Part shown: piece by piece, positions 1 to 11,600 of the stretch
Layout: each line of letters opens with the position of its first letter
Position numbering within the stretch: the stretch's first letter is position 1
Source: Panopea generosa
Lineage: Eukaryota; Mollusca; Bivalvia; Adapedonta; Hiatellidae
DNA: 64,000 nucleotides
NCBI GenBank assembly: GCA_029582155.1
Contig: CM055899.1
Coordinates: 77,502,574-77,566,573, forward strand
Reading direction: 5' to 3'
Made by a program: the position numbers and the translations under genes
Notes under the pieces: generated by a model
Told to the model about the DNA's origin: nothing
Seen by the model: only the letters and a program-made list of their open reading frames with translations
Databases searched by the model: none

Positions 1-2653
1 GTCACAGATTATCGGCTACAGGGTCACAGCTGCAATAGTATGTAATGTAGACAGTTTCCCAGATTTTCCGCTACAGGGTCGCAGCTGCTATATAATGTTA
101 ACGTAAACAGTGTCACAGATTTCCCGCTACAGGTCACAGCTGCTATACAATTTTAACGTAAACAGTGTCGCAGATTTCCCGTAACAGGGTCACAGCTGCT
201 GTAGTATGTAAACGTCAACAGTGTTGCAGATTTCCCGCTACAGGGTCACAGCTGCTATAGTATGTAAACGTAGATAGTGTCATAGATTTCCCGCTACAGG
301 TCACAGCTGCTATACTATGTTAACTTAAACAGTGTCACAGATTTCCCACTACAGGGTCACAGCTGCTATACTATGGTTAAGTACACAGTGTCTCAGATTT
401 CCCGCTACAGGCCTCAGTTGCTATAATATGTAAACGTAAACAGTGTCACATACTTCCCGCTACAGGGTCACAGCTGCTATAGTATGTAAAAAAGACAGAG
501 TCTCAGATTTTCAGCTAAAGGGAAACAGCTGCTATAGTATACACGTAGATAGTGTCACAGATTTCCCGCTGTAGGATCACAGCTGCTATAGTATGTAAAG
601 TAGAAGGTGTCCCAGATTTTCCGCTACAGGGTCACAGCTGCTATAGTATGTTAAAGTAAACAGAGTCACATATTTCCCGCTACAGGTCACATCTGCTATA
701 CTATGTTAACGTAAACAGTGTCGCAGATTTCCCGTTACAGAGTCACAGCTGCTATAGTATGTAAACGTAAACAGTGTTGCAGATTTCCAGCTACACGGTC
801 ACAGCTGCTTTAGTATGTAAACGTAGATAGTGTCATAGATTTCCCGCTACAGGTCACAGCTGCTATACTATGTTAACTTAAACAGTGTCACAGATTTCCC
901 GCTACAGGATCACAGCTGCTATAGTATGAAAAGTAGAAGGTGTCCAAGATTTTCGGCTACAGGGTCACAGCTGCTATAGTATGTAATGTAGACAGTGTTC
1001 ATGATTTTCCGCTACAGGGTCGCAGCTGCTATAGTATGTTAACGTAAACAGTGTCACCGATTTCCCGCTACAGCTCACATCTGCTATACTATGTTAACGT
1101 AAACAGTGTCGCAGATTTCCCGTCACAGGGTCACAGTTGCTATAGTATGTAAACGTAAACAGTGTTCCAGATTTCCCGCTACAGGGTCACAGCTGCTATA
1201 GTATGTTAACGTAGATATTGTCCTAGATTTCCCGCTACAGGTCACAGCTGCTATACTATGTTAACTTAAACAGTGTCACAGATTTCCCACTACAGGCTCA
1301 CAGTTGCTATAGTATGTAAACGTAAACAGTGTCACAGATTTCCCGCTACAGGTCACAGCTGTTATAGTATGTAAATGTTCACAGTGTCACGGATTTCCAG
1401 CTATAGGGTCACAGCGGCTAGAGTATGTAAAGGTAGACAGTGACACATATTCCCGCTACAGGTCACAGCTGCTATACTATGTTAACTTAAACAGTGTCAC
1501 AGATTTCCCGCTACAGGGTCACAGCTGCTATAGTATGTATACGTAAACAGTGTCACACTGCTACAGTATGTAAGCGTAAACAGTGTCACATATTTCCCGC
1601 TACAGAGTCACAGCTGCTATAGTATGTTAAGTAGACAGTGTCTTAGATTTCTTGCTACAGGGTCTCAGCTGCAATAGTATGTAAACGTAAACAGTGTAGA
1701 AGATTTCCCGCTACAGGGTCACAGCTGCTATAGTATGCAAACGTAAACAGTGTCGCAGATTTCCCGCTACAGGGTCTCAGCTGCTATAATATGTAAAGTA
1801 GACAGTGTCCCAGATTTCCCGCTACAGGGTCACAGCTGCTATAGTATGTAAATGTTAACAGTGTTACAGATTGCCCGCTACAGGGTCACAGTTGCTATAG
1901 TATGTAAACGTAAACAGTGTCACAGATTTTCCGCTACAGGGTTACAGCTGCTATAGTATGTAAACGTAAACAGTGTCACAGATTTCCCGCTACAGGGTCA
2001 AAGCTGCTATAGTATGTAAATGTTCACAGTGTCAAGGATTTCCAGCTACAGGGTCACAGCGGCTATAGTATGTAAAGGTAGACAGTGACATATATTTCCC
2101 GCTACAGGTCACAACTGCTTTACTATGTTAACTTAAACAGTGTCACAGATTTCCCGCTACAGGGTAACAGCTGCTATAGTATGTATACGTAAACAGTGTC
2201 ACATATTTCCCATTATAGGATCACAGCTGCTATAGTATGTAAGCGTAAACAGTGTCACATATTTCCCACTACAGGGTCACAGCTGCTATAGTATGTAAAG
2301 TAGACAGTGTCTTAAATTTCCCGCTACAGGGTCACAGCTGTAATAGTATGTTAACGTAAAAATTGTCACTGATTTCCCGCTACAGGGTCACAGCTGCTAT
2401 AGTATGCAAACGTAAACAGTGTCCCAGATTTTCCTCTACAGGGTCACAGCTGCTATAGTATGTAAACGTTAACAATGTTACAGATCGCCCGCTACAGGGT
2501 CACAGCTGCTATAATATGTAAAGTAGACAGTGTCTCAGATTTCCCGCTACAGAGTCACAGCTGCTATAATATGTAAAGTAGACAGTGTCTTAGATTTCCC
2601 GCTACAGGCTCACAGCTGCAATAGTATGTAAAGGTAAACAGTGTCACAGTGCA
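1..2653 (+). repeat. 54-56 bp satellite array, forward arm
   Basis: About 47 head-to-tail copies of a 54-56 bp monomer. The 56 bp form is about 45% G+C; a near-consensus copy lies at about 1695-1750. Each copy carries, in order, a CAGATTTCCCGCTACAGG segment, a GTCACAGCTGC segment and a TATGTAAACGTAAACAGT segment. Length varies mainly by a CAGGGTCAC/CAGGTCAC difference and by the spacing after TATGTAA. Copies differ by scattered substitutions, and variant copies recur in order: the GTCGCAGATTTCCCGT variant is at about 167, 720 and 1108, and a TAGATAGTGTCATAG-type variant at about 271, 824 and 1212, so both are spaced 553 and then 388 bp. This indicates higher-order blocks of about 10 and 7 monomers. 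A shortened monomer lies near 1550-1570. The array runs off the left edge. The sequence shows no coding function. Confidence 0.95.
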
Positions 2654-2719
2654 CTAAACTTTCGGCCACACGATATATAGCCGTAATACCGCTGTACTCA
2701 TGGTGACATACTTGCACTG
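2647..2719. repeat. Inversion junction of the 56 bp satellite
   Basis: The forward arm ends in CAGTGCA (2647-2653) and the reverse arm starts with its exact reverse complement TGCACTG (2713-2719). Between them are 59 bp (2654-2712) that do not match the monomer in either orientation. Both flanks are themselves satellite: read from either side, the sequence reaches the junction through an AACAGTG-type monomer end. This is the symmetry centre of a head-to-head array. It may be a real inversion breakpoint or an assembly join; the sequence alone does not decide. Confidence 0.85.
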
Positions 2720-3855
2720 TTAACGTTTACATACTATAGCAGCAGTGATCCTGTAGCTCGAAATATGTGACACTGTTTACGTTTACATACTATAGCAGCG
2801 GTGATCCTGTAGCTTGAAATATGTGACACTGTTAAAGTTTACATACCATAGCAGCTGTGACTCTGTAGCTGTAAAGGGAAATTCATGACACTATCGACGT
2901 TTACATACTAAAGCAGCTGTGACACTGCAGCTCGTAATATGTGACACTGTTTACGTTTACATACTATAGCAGCGGTGATCCTGTAGCTCGAAATATGTGA
3001 CACTGTTTACGTTTACATAATATAGCAGCTGTGAACTGTAGCGGGAAATCTTCTACACTGTCTATGTTTACGTACTAATGCAGTTGTGACCCTGTAGCGG
3101 GAAATCTGTGACACTGTTTACGTTAACATATTAAAGCAGCTGTGACCCTGTAGCGGGAAATCTGTGACACTGTTTACGTAAACATACTATAACAGCTGTG
3201 ACTTGTAGCGGGAAATCTGTGAAACTATTTACGGTTACATACTATAGCTGCTGTGACCCTGTAGCGGGAAATCTGCGACACTGTTTACGTTTACATACTA
3301 TAGCAGCTGTGACCCTGTAGTGGGAAATATGCGACACTGTTTACGTTTACATACTATAGCAGCTGTGATCCTGTAGTGGGAAATATACGACACTGTTTAC
3401 GTTTACATACTATAGCATCTGTGACCCTGTAGTGGGAAATATGTGTCACTGTCTACCTTTACATACTATAGCCGCTGTCACCCTGTAGCTGGAAATCCGT
3501 GACACTGTTAACGTTTACATTCTGTACCAGCTGTGACCTGTAGCGGGAAATCTGTGACACTGTTAACGTTTACATACTATAGCAGCTGTGACCCTGTAGC
3601 GGGAAATCTGTGACACTGTCTACGTTTACATACTAAAGCAACTGTGACCTGTATCGGGAAATCTGTGACACTATCTACGTAAACATATTATAGCAGCTGT
3701 GTCCCTGTAGCGGGAAATCAGTGACACTGTCTACGTTTACATACTATAGCTGCTGTGACCCTGTAGCGGGAAATCTGTGATACTGTTTACGTTTACATAC
3801 TATAGCAACTCTGACCTGTAACGGGAAATCTGTGAAACTATCTACGTTATCATAC
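2713..3855 (-). repeat. 54-56 bp satellite array, reverse arm
   Basis: About 20 copies of the same monomer as the forward arm, reverse-complemented: the recurring text is ACTGTTTACGTTTACATA, then CAGCTGTGACCCTGTAGC, then GGGAAATCTGTGAC. The first few copies carry a CTGTAGCTCGAAATATGTG variant not seen in the forward arm. A copy at about 3435-3520 (CTACCTTTACATAC, then GCCGCTGTCACC, then CTGGAAATCCGTG) is the reverse complement of a rare variant in the forward arm near 1366-1445 and 2017-2095, with similar neighbouring variants. The arms therefore share an already diversified ancestral block. The array decays at about 3840-3855, where a broken monomer passes into unrelated sequence. Confidence 0.94.
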
Positions 3856-5145
3856 CCGCTTGGCCACTGCTTGCATTGATTAATTCTAGATGTTTAGCTG
3901 CTTTATTTTGTCCAGGCATTGTATGGACAGTATTTTTAGATGTGACAAGAGGTGTTCATCGAAGCGCATAAAAGCTACTGAAGATTTTGTTTTCAGCTCA
4001 GTAATACATTATGTCCCTTTAAATAAGCTCCCTTAAAATCATGATATAGTTCTCCGTACATCGAAAAAAAATGACCATATCTAAAAGTCTCATTCTCCAC
4101 TCACCGCGAAATACTGAATTAGTCGCGTTGATTGCCGTTTTTAAATTAAAAAGTATACTGCATGTACGAGTTCATGATATGTAATATAGGCAAAAAGTAG
4201 GGAAGCCGTTGACATCCCTCAGCATCCTGTTGCTTTATGAAGTAAAATACAAACTTTAAAAAAGTATGACGTTTAAGAAGGCACAGAAAATCTCAAATTT
4301 CGAAAAGTCAGATTTTATCCAAAATTGTGATCGACGCTAAAATTACCACTCACGGGTATGCGTTCCTGCAAACATATTAACCGTTATATAACGCCAGTAG
4401 CAAGGACGGTTCCCGTGCACTCTATATATATTATGCAAAACAAAACAAAAATAGCATGCGAACTGAAAAAAAATCAACAAAAATGAATATGCAGAATGAA
4501 CCTAAAACATGGATACTTGCAGAACTGCAGAGTTTCAGTAATGTGTATCGTATCACTTAATGTGTCGACTCTTACAACATGAGTGAGCTACAATGGTAGT
4601 ATTCTATATATGTTTACCGCGTTCTCTTCTGATGATTTCTCCAATGATACTAGTTATTGGCAAACAAATTTGCACAAACTTAATCAATGTTTATCAGTTT
4701 AGTCATAAATACCTAAGTTAATTTTAATTTTTTGATTATTTATGTTGGAAAAGTCACTGTTTTGGTTACGTTAGAAACCTAGCAAGTATTCCATCAAGAG
4801 GGAATATTCTGTCCTTGTTTTTGTGGAAATGCAAATAATAGTGGAATTATTACATAAACAATGAACATGAGATATATAAACAATCTGTGACGGTATGTAA
4901 TTGTAATCAGGTTACTGAAACAATGTAGTAGAAAAAACAAGCTATACAAATATAATATAGGTGAGACTGAATTTTTAAATTCGTTGGTTTGAATATTTAT
5001 GATTGCACTGCTTCAAACAGTAAATAGTAAGTCATTCAACCACAGGGAAAACACTTTTAATGGCAAATTTGAGTAGAATTAGGCATCAAAGCTAAATGTC
5101 TTCATTGGTATGTATACAAACGTGCGAGGATAGATGCCAGTCATG
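3856..5145. other. AT-rich unique island, no gene recognised
   Basis: About 1.3 kb that matches neither satellite. It is AT-rich with short A and T runs, such as those near 4437-4482 and 4720-4740. No open frame of 60 codons or more lies wholly inside it, and I see no tRNA, no rRNA, no terminal inverted repeats and no clear transposon. It ends at an assembly gap, so anything crossing its right edge would be lost. It could be ordinary intergenic DNA or an old decayed mobile-element remnant; nothing visible decides between these. Confidence 0.7.
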
Positions 5146-5645
5146 NNNNNNNNNNNNNNNNNNNNNNNNNNNNNNNNNNNNNNNNNNNNNNNNNNNNNNN
5201 NNNNNNNNNNNNNNNNNNNNNNNNNNNNNNNNNNNNNNNNNNNNNNNNNNNNNNNNNNNNNNNNNNNNNNNNNNNNNNNNNNNNNNNNNNNNNNNNNNNN
5301 NNNNNNNNNNNNNNNNNNNNNNNNNNNNNNNNNNNNNNNNNNNNNNNNNNNNNNNNNNNNNNNNNNNNNNNNNNNNNNNNNNNNNNNNNNNNNNNNNNNN
5401 NNNNNNNNNNNNNNNNNNNNNNNNNNNNNNNNNNNNNNNNNNNNNNNNNNNNNNNNNNNNNNNNNNNNNNNNNNNNNNNNNNNNNNNNNNNNNNNNNNNN
5501 NNNNNNNNNNNNNNNNNNNNNNNNNNNNNNNNNNNNNNNNNNNNNNNNNNNNNNNNNNNNNNNNNNNNNNNNNNNNNNNNNNNNNNNNNNNNNNNNNNNN
5601 NNNNNNNNNNNNNNNNNNNNNNNNNNNNNNNNNNNNNNNNNNNNN
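5146..5645. other. Assembly gap of exactly 500 N
   Basis: The run of unknown bases is exactly 500 long, which is typical of a placeholder of arbitrary or estimated size, so the true distance is unknown. It falls between the unique island and the 47 bp satellite, whose first visible base (5646) is already inside a monomer. The real left edge of the array is hidden. Open frames that cross this gap exist only because unknown bases contain no stop codon. Confidence 0.98.
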
Positions 5646-8600
5646 TTGAACCTGGCAGATAATAGTAAATTGATATAGTAATAATGTCTGCCTTGAGCCT
5701 GGCAGATAATAGTGAAGCAATATAGTGATAATGTCTGCCTTGAACCTTGCAGATAATAGTGAAAATATATAGTCCTAATGTCTGCCTTGAGCCTGGCAGA
5801 TAATGGTAAATTGTTATAGTGATAATGTCTGCCTTGAGCCTGACTAATAATAGTAAATTAATAGAGAGATAATGTCTGCCGTGAGCCTAGCATATAAGTG
5901 TTAAGTAATATACTGAAAGTGTCTGCCTTGAGTATGGCAGATAATAGTTAAGTAACTAATTGATAATGTCCCCCTTGAACCTGCCAGATAACAGTGAAGC
6001 AATATAGTGATAATGTCTGTCTTGAGCCTGGCAAGTAATAGTTCAATAATATAAGGATAATTTCTGCCTAGCAGATAATAATTCAGTAATATTGTGAAAA
6101 TGTATAACTTGAGCCTGGCTTATTATAGTTAAGTAATGTTTGCATTGATCATGGCAGATAATAGTGAAGTAATATAGGGATAATGTCTGCCTTGAACCTG
6201 GCAGATATTAGTTTAATTATATAGTGATTGTATCTTTCTACAACCTGGCAGATGACCGTAAAATAATAGATTGATAATGTCTGCATTGAACATGTCAGAT
6301 AAAAGTTAAGTAATAAAGTGATAATGTTTGCCTTGAACCCGGCAGATAATTGTTATGTAATATAGTGATAATGTCTGCCTTGAGACTGGCAGAGAATAGT
6401 TAATTAATACATTAATACAAAGATAATGTCTGCTTTGAGGCTGGCAGATAATGGTTAAGTAATAGAGGGATAATGTCTGCCTTTAACCTGGCAGATGATA
6501 GGTAAGTAATATAGGGATAATGTCTGCCTTGAACCTGGCAGATAATTGTTAACTAATAAATTGATAATGTCTGCCTTGTACCTGACAAATTATTGTTAAG
6601 TAATATAGTGATAATATCTGCCTTTAACATGGCAGATAATAGCTAAGTTATACAGAGGTAATGTCTGCCTTGAGCCTGGAAGATAATAGTTAAGTAATAC
6701 AGGGATAATGTCTGCCTTTAGCCTGGCAGATAATAGTTAAGTAATATAGGGATACTGTCTGCCTTGAGTCTGGCAGCTAATAGTTAAGTAATAAAGTGAT
6801 AATGTCTGCTTGAACGTGGCAGTTTATTCTGAAGTAATATAGTTATAATGTCTACCTTTAACCTGGAAGATAACAGTAAATTAATAAAGTGATAATGTCT
6901 GCCTTCAGCCTGGCAGATAATATTAAATTGATAAAGTGATAATGTCTGCCTTGAGCGTAGCGTATAAAAGTACATTAATAAAGAGATAATGTCTGCCTTG
7001 AGCCTGGAATATAAGAGTTAAGTAATATAGTGATAATGTCAGCCTTAAGCTTGGCAGATAATAGTAAAGTAATACAGTGACAATGTCTGCCTTTTGCCTA
7101 GCTGATAATAGTTAAGTAATATAGTTATAATGTCTGCATTCAGCCTGGCAGATAATATTATATTGATAAAGTGATAATGTCTGCCTTGAACGTAGCATAT
7201 AATAGTACATTAATAAAGAGATAATGTCTACCATGCGCCTGGCAGATAGTTAAGTAAGGAATTGATTATAACTGCATTGAGCCTGGCATATAATAGTGAA
7301 GCAATATAGTGATAATGTCTGCCTTGAGTCTGGCAGATAATAGTTAAATAATATTGTGATAATGTCTGTCTTGAGCCTGGCAGATAATAGTTCAATAATA
7401 TAGGGATATTGTCTGCCTTGAACCTGACAGATAATAGTTAAGTAATAAAGTGATAATGTCTGCCTTAACCATGACAGATTATTGGTAATATAGTGATAAT
7501 GTCTGCCTTGAGCTTGGCAGATGATAGTAAAGTAATATAGTGAAAATATCTATCTTGAGCGTGGCAGATAAAGTAAATTAATAAAATGATATTGTCTGCA
7601 TTGAGCCTGACAGATAATAGCAAAGAAATATAGTGATGATGTCTGCCTTAAGCCTGGCAGATACTAGTGAAGCAATACAGTGATAATGTCTGCCTTGAGT
7701 ATGGTAGATAATAGTAAAGTAATAAAGTGATAATATCTGCCTTGAGCCTGGCAGATAATAGTTCAGTAATAAAGTGATCATGTCTGCCTTGAGACTGCCA
7801 GATCATAGTTAAGAAATATAGGGATAATGTCTACCTTGAGCCTGGCAGAAAATAGTTAAGTAATATAGTGATTATATCTGCTTTGAGCCTGGCAGATGAC
7901 AGTAAAATAATAGAGTGATAATGTCTACATTGAACATGTCAGATAAAAGTAAAGTAATTAAGTGATAATGTCTGCCTTGAACCTGGCAGATAATTGTGAA
8001 GCAATATAGTGATAATGTCTGCCTTGAGCCTGGCAGATAATAGTTAAGTAATATTGTGACAATGTCAGTCTTGAGCCTGGCAGATAATAGATCAATAATA
8101 TAGTGATAATTTTTGCCTCGAACCTGGTAGATAATAGTTAAAATATACAGGGATAATGTCTGCCTTGAGAATGGCAGATTATAGTTAAGTAATAAAGTGA
8201 TAATGTCTGCCTTGAGCCTGGCAGATAATAGTTCAGTAATCAATTGGTAATGTCTGCTTTGAACCTGGCAGGTAATAGTGAAGTAATAGAGGGATAATGT
8301 CTGCCTTGAACCTTGCAGATAATAGTTAAGTGATATAGTGATAATATCTGCCTTTTGCCTGGCTGATAATAGTTAAGTAATATAGTTATAATGTCTGCCT
8401 TGAGCCTGGCAGATAACAGTTAAGTTATATAGTGATAATGTCTGCCTTGAGCCTGGCAGATAATAGTTAAGTAACAAATTGATAATGTCTGCCTTGAACC
8501 TGGCAGATAATTGTGAAGCAATATAGTGATAATGTCTGCCTTGAGCCTGGCAGATAATAGTTAAGTAATATTGTGACAATGTCAGTCTTAAGCCTGGCAG

Positions 8601-11600
8601 ATAATAGTTCAATAATATAGTGATAATTTTTGCCTCGAACCTGGTAGATAATAGTTAAGTAATACAGGGATAATGTCTGCCTTGAGAATGGCAGATTATA
8701 GTTAAGTAATATAGAGATAATGTCTGCCTTGAGCCTGGCAGATAATAGTTCAGTAATCAATTGGTAATGTCTGCCTTGAACCTGGCAGGTAATAGTGAAG
8801 TAATAGAGGGATAATGTCTGCCTTGAACCTTGCAGATAATAGTTAAGTAATATAGTGATAATATCTGCCTTTAGCCTGGCTGATAATAGTTAAGTAATAT
8901 AGTTATAATGTCTGCCTTGAGCCTGGCAGATAACAGTTTAGTTAAAAAGTGATCATGACTGTCTTGATCCTGGCAGATAATAGTTAAGTAATATAGGGAT
9001 AATGTCTACCTTGAGCCTGGCAGATAATAGTTCAATAATATAATGGTAATGTTTGCCTTGAGCCTGGCAGATAATAGTTCAGTAATAAATTGATAATGTC
9101 TGCCTTGAGCCTGGCAAATGATAGGTAAGTAATATAATGATAATTTCTGCCTTGATCCTGACAGATAATAGTTAAGTAATAAAGTTACTATATCTGCCTT
9201 TATCATGGCAGATAACTGTTAAGTAATAAAGTGATCATGCCTGCCTTGATCCTGGCAGATAATAGTTAAGTAATAAAGGGATAATGTCTACCTTGAGCCT
9301 GGCAGATAATAGTTAAGTAATAAATTGATAATGTCTGCCTTGAGCCTAGCAAATAATAGTAAAGTAATATAATGATAATGTCTGCCTTGAGCCTGGCAGA
9401 TAATAGTTCAGTAATAAATTGATAATGTCTTCCTTGAGCCTGGCAGACAATAGTAAAGCTATATAGTGATAATGTCTGCCTTGAGCCTGGCAGATGATAG
9501 TTAAGTAATATTGTGATAATGTGCGCCTTGAGCCTGGCAGATAATAGTTCTGTAATATAGGGATAATTTCTGCCTTGAACCTGGCAGATTATAGTTATGT
9601 AATATAATGATAATGTCTGCCTTGAGCCTGACAGATTATAGTTAAGTAATATAGTGATAATATCTGCCTTGAGCCTGGCAGATAACAGTAAATTAATTTA
9701 GTGATAATGTTTGCCCTCAGCCTGGCAGATAATATTAAATTAATATAGTGATAATGTCTGCCTTGAACCTAGCATATAATAATAAATTTTTACAGACATA
9801 ATGTCTGCATTGAGCCTTGAAGATAAGAGTTAATTAATATAGCGATACTATCTGCCTTGAGCCTGGCAAATAATAGTCAAGTAATAAATTGATAATGTCT
9901 GCCTAGAGTCTGGCAGATAACAGTGATGCAATATAGTGATAATGTCTGCCTTGAGCCTGGCAGATAATAGTTAAGTAATATTGTGATAATGTCAGTCTTG
10001 AGCCTAGCAGATAATAATTCAATAATATAGGGACAATTTCTGCCTTGAGCCTGGCAGATTATAGTTAAGTAATATAGTGATAATTTCTGCCTTGAACCTG
10101 GCAGATTATAGTTAAGTAATATAGTGATAATGTCTGCATTGATCCTGGCAGATAATAGTGAAGTAATATAGGGATAATGTCTGCCTTGAATCTGACAGAT
10201 AATAGTTAAGTAATATAATGATTATATCTGCCTAGAACCTGACAGATGACATTAAAATAATAGAGTGATAATGTCTGCATTGGGCATGTGAGATAAAATT
10301 TAAGTATTAAAGTGATAATGTCTGCCTTGATCCTGGCATATGATAGTTAAGCAATATAGTGATAATGTCTGCCTTGAGCCTGGCAGATGATAGTTAAGTT
10401 ATACAGAGATAATGTCTGCCTTGAGCTTGGAATATAATAGTTGCTTAAAACAGGGATAATGTCTGCCTTGAACCTGGCAGATAATAGTTAAGTAATATTG
10501 GGATAATGTCTGCCTTAAGCCTGCCAGCTAATAGTTAAGTAATATAGTGATAATGTCAGCCTTGAACCTGGCAGAAAATAGTTAAGTAATATAGGGATAA
10601 TGTCTGCCTTGAGTCTGGCAGCTAATAGTTATGTAATACAGTGATAATATCTGCCTTGAACGTGGCAGATCATTCTAAAGTAATTTAGTTATAATGTCTA
10701 CCATTAACCTGGCAGATAACAGTAAATTAATAAAGTGATAATGTTTGCCTTCAGCCTGGCAGATAATATTAAATTCATATAGTGATAATGTCTGCCTTGA
10801 GCCTAGCATATAATAGTAAATTAATAAAGAGATAATGTCTGCATTAAGCCTTAAAGATAAGAGTTAAGTAATACAGCGATAATGTCTGCCTTGAGCCTGG
10901 CAGATAATAGTTAAGTAATAAAGTGATAATGTCTGCCTTGAGCGTGGCAGATAATAGTGAAGCAATATAGTGATAATGTCTGCCTTGAGCCTGGCAGATA
11001 ATAGTGAAGCAATATATTGATAATGTCTGCCTTGAGCCTGGCAGATAATAGTTAAGTAATATAGTGGTAATGTCTGCCTTGAGCATGGCAGATAATAGTC
11101 AGTAATAAATTGATAATGTCAGCCTTGAGCCTGGCAAATAATAGTTAAGTAATATAATTATAATGTCTGCCTTGAACCTGACAGATAATAGTTCAGTAAT
11201 AAATTGATAATGTCTGCCTTGAGCCTGGCTGACAATAGTATGCAATATAGTGATAACGTCTGCCTTGAACTTGGCAGATAATAGTTAAGTAATATTGTGA
11301 TAATGTGCGTCTTGAGCCTGGCATATAATAGTTAAGTAATATAGTGATAATATCAGCTTTGAGCCTGGCAGATTATAGTTAAGTAATATAGTGATAATGT
11401 CTGCCTTGAGCCTGGCAAATAATAGTAAAGTATTATAATGATAATGACTGCCTTGAGCCTGGCAGATAATAGTGAAGTAATATAGGGGTACTGTCTGCCT
11501 TGAGCCTAGCAAATAATAGTTAAGTATTATAATGATAATGCCTGCCTTGAGCCTGGCAGATAATAGTGAAGTAATATAGGGATAATGTCTGCCTTGAACC

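Noticed and set aside
1..3855. CRISPR-like or bacterial intergenic repeats in the 56 bp region
   Set aside because: The units are contiguous and have no spacers; the setting is eukaryotic satellite DNA.
4379..4411. AACCGT...ACGGTT inverted repeat in the unique island
   Set aside because: The six-base arms and 21-base loop are expected by chance in this length; there is no U-tract or linked gene.
3856..5145. Transposon remnant or promoter in the AT-rich island
   Set aside because: No terminal repeats, target-site duplication, transposase-like frame or convincing promoter elements; TATATA words are expected in such AT-rich DNA.
5079..5720. Open frames on both strands across 5.08-5.72 kb
   Set aside because: They are mostly unknown bases from the 500 N gap; the few real codons at either end show no domain.
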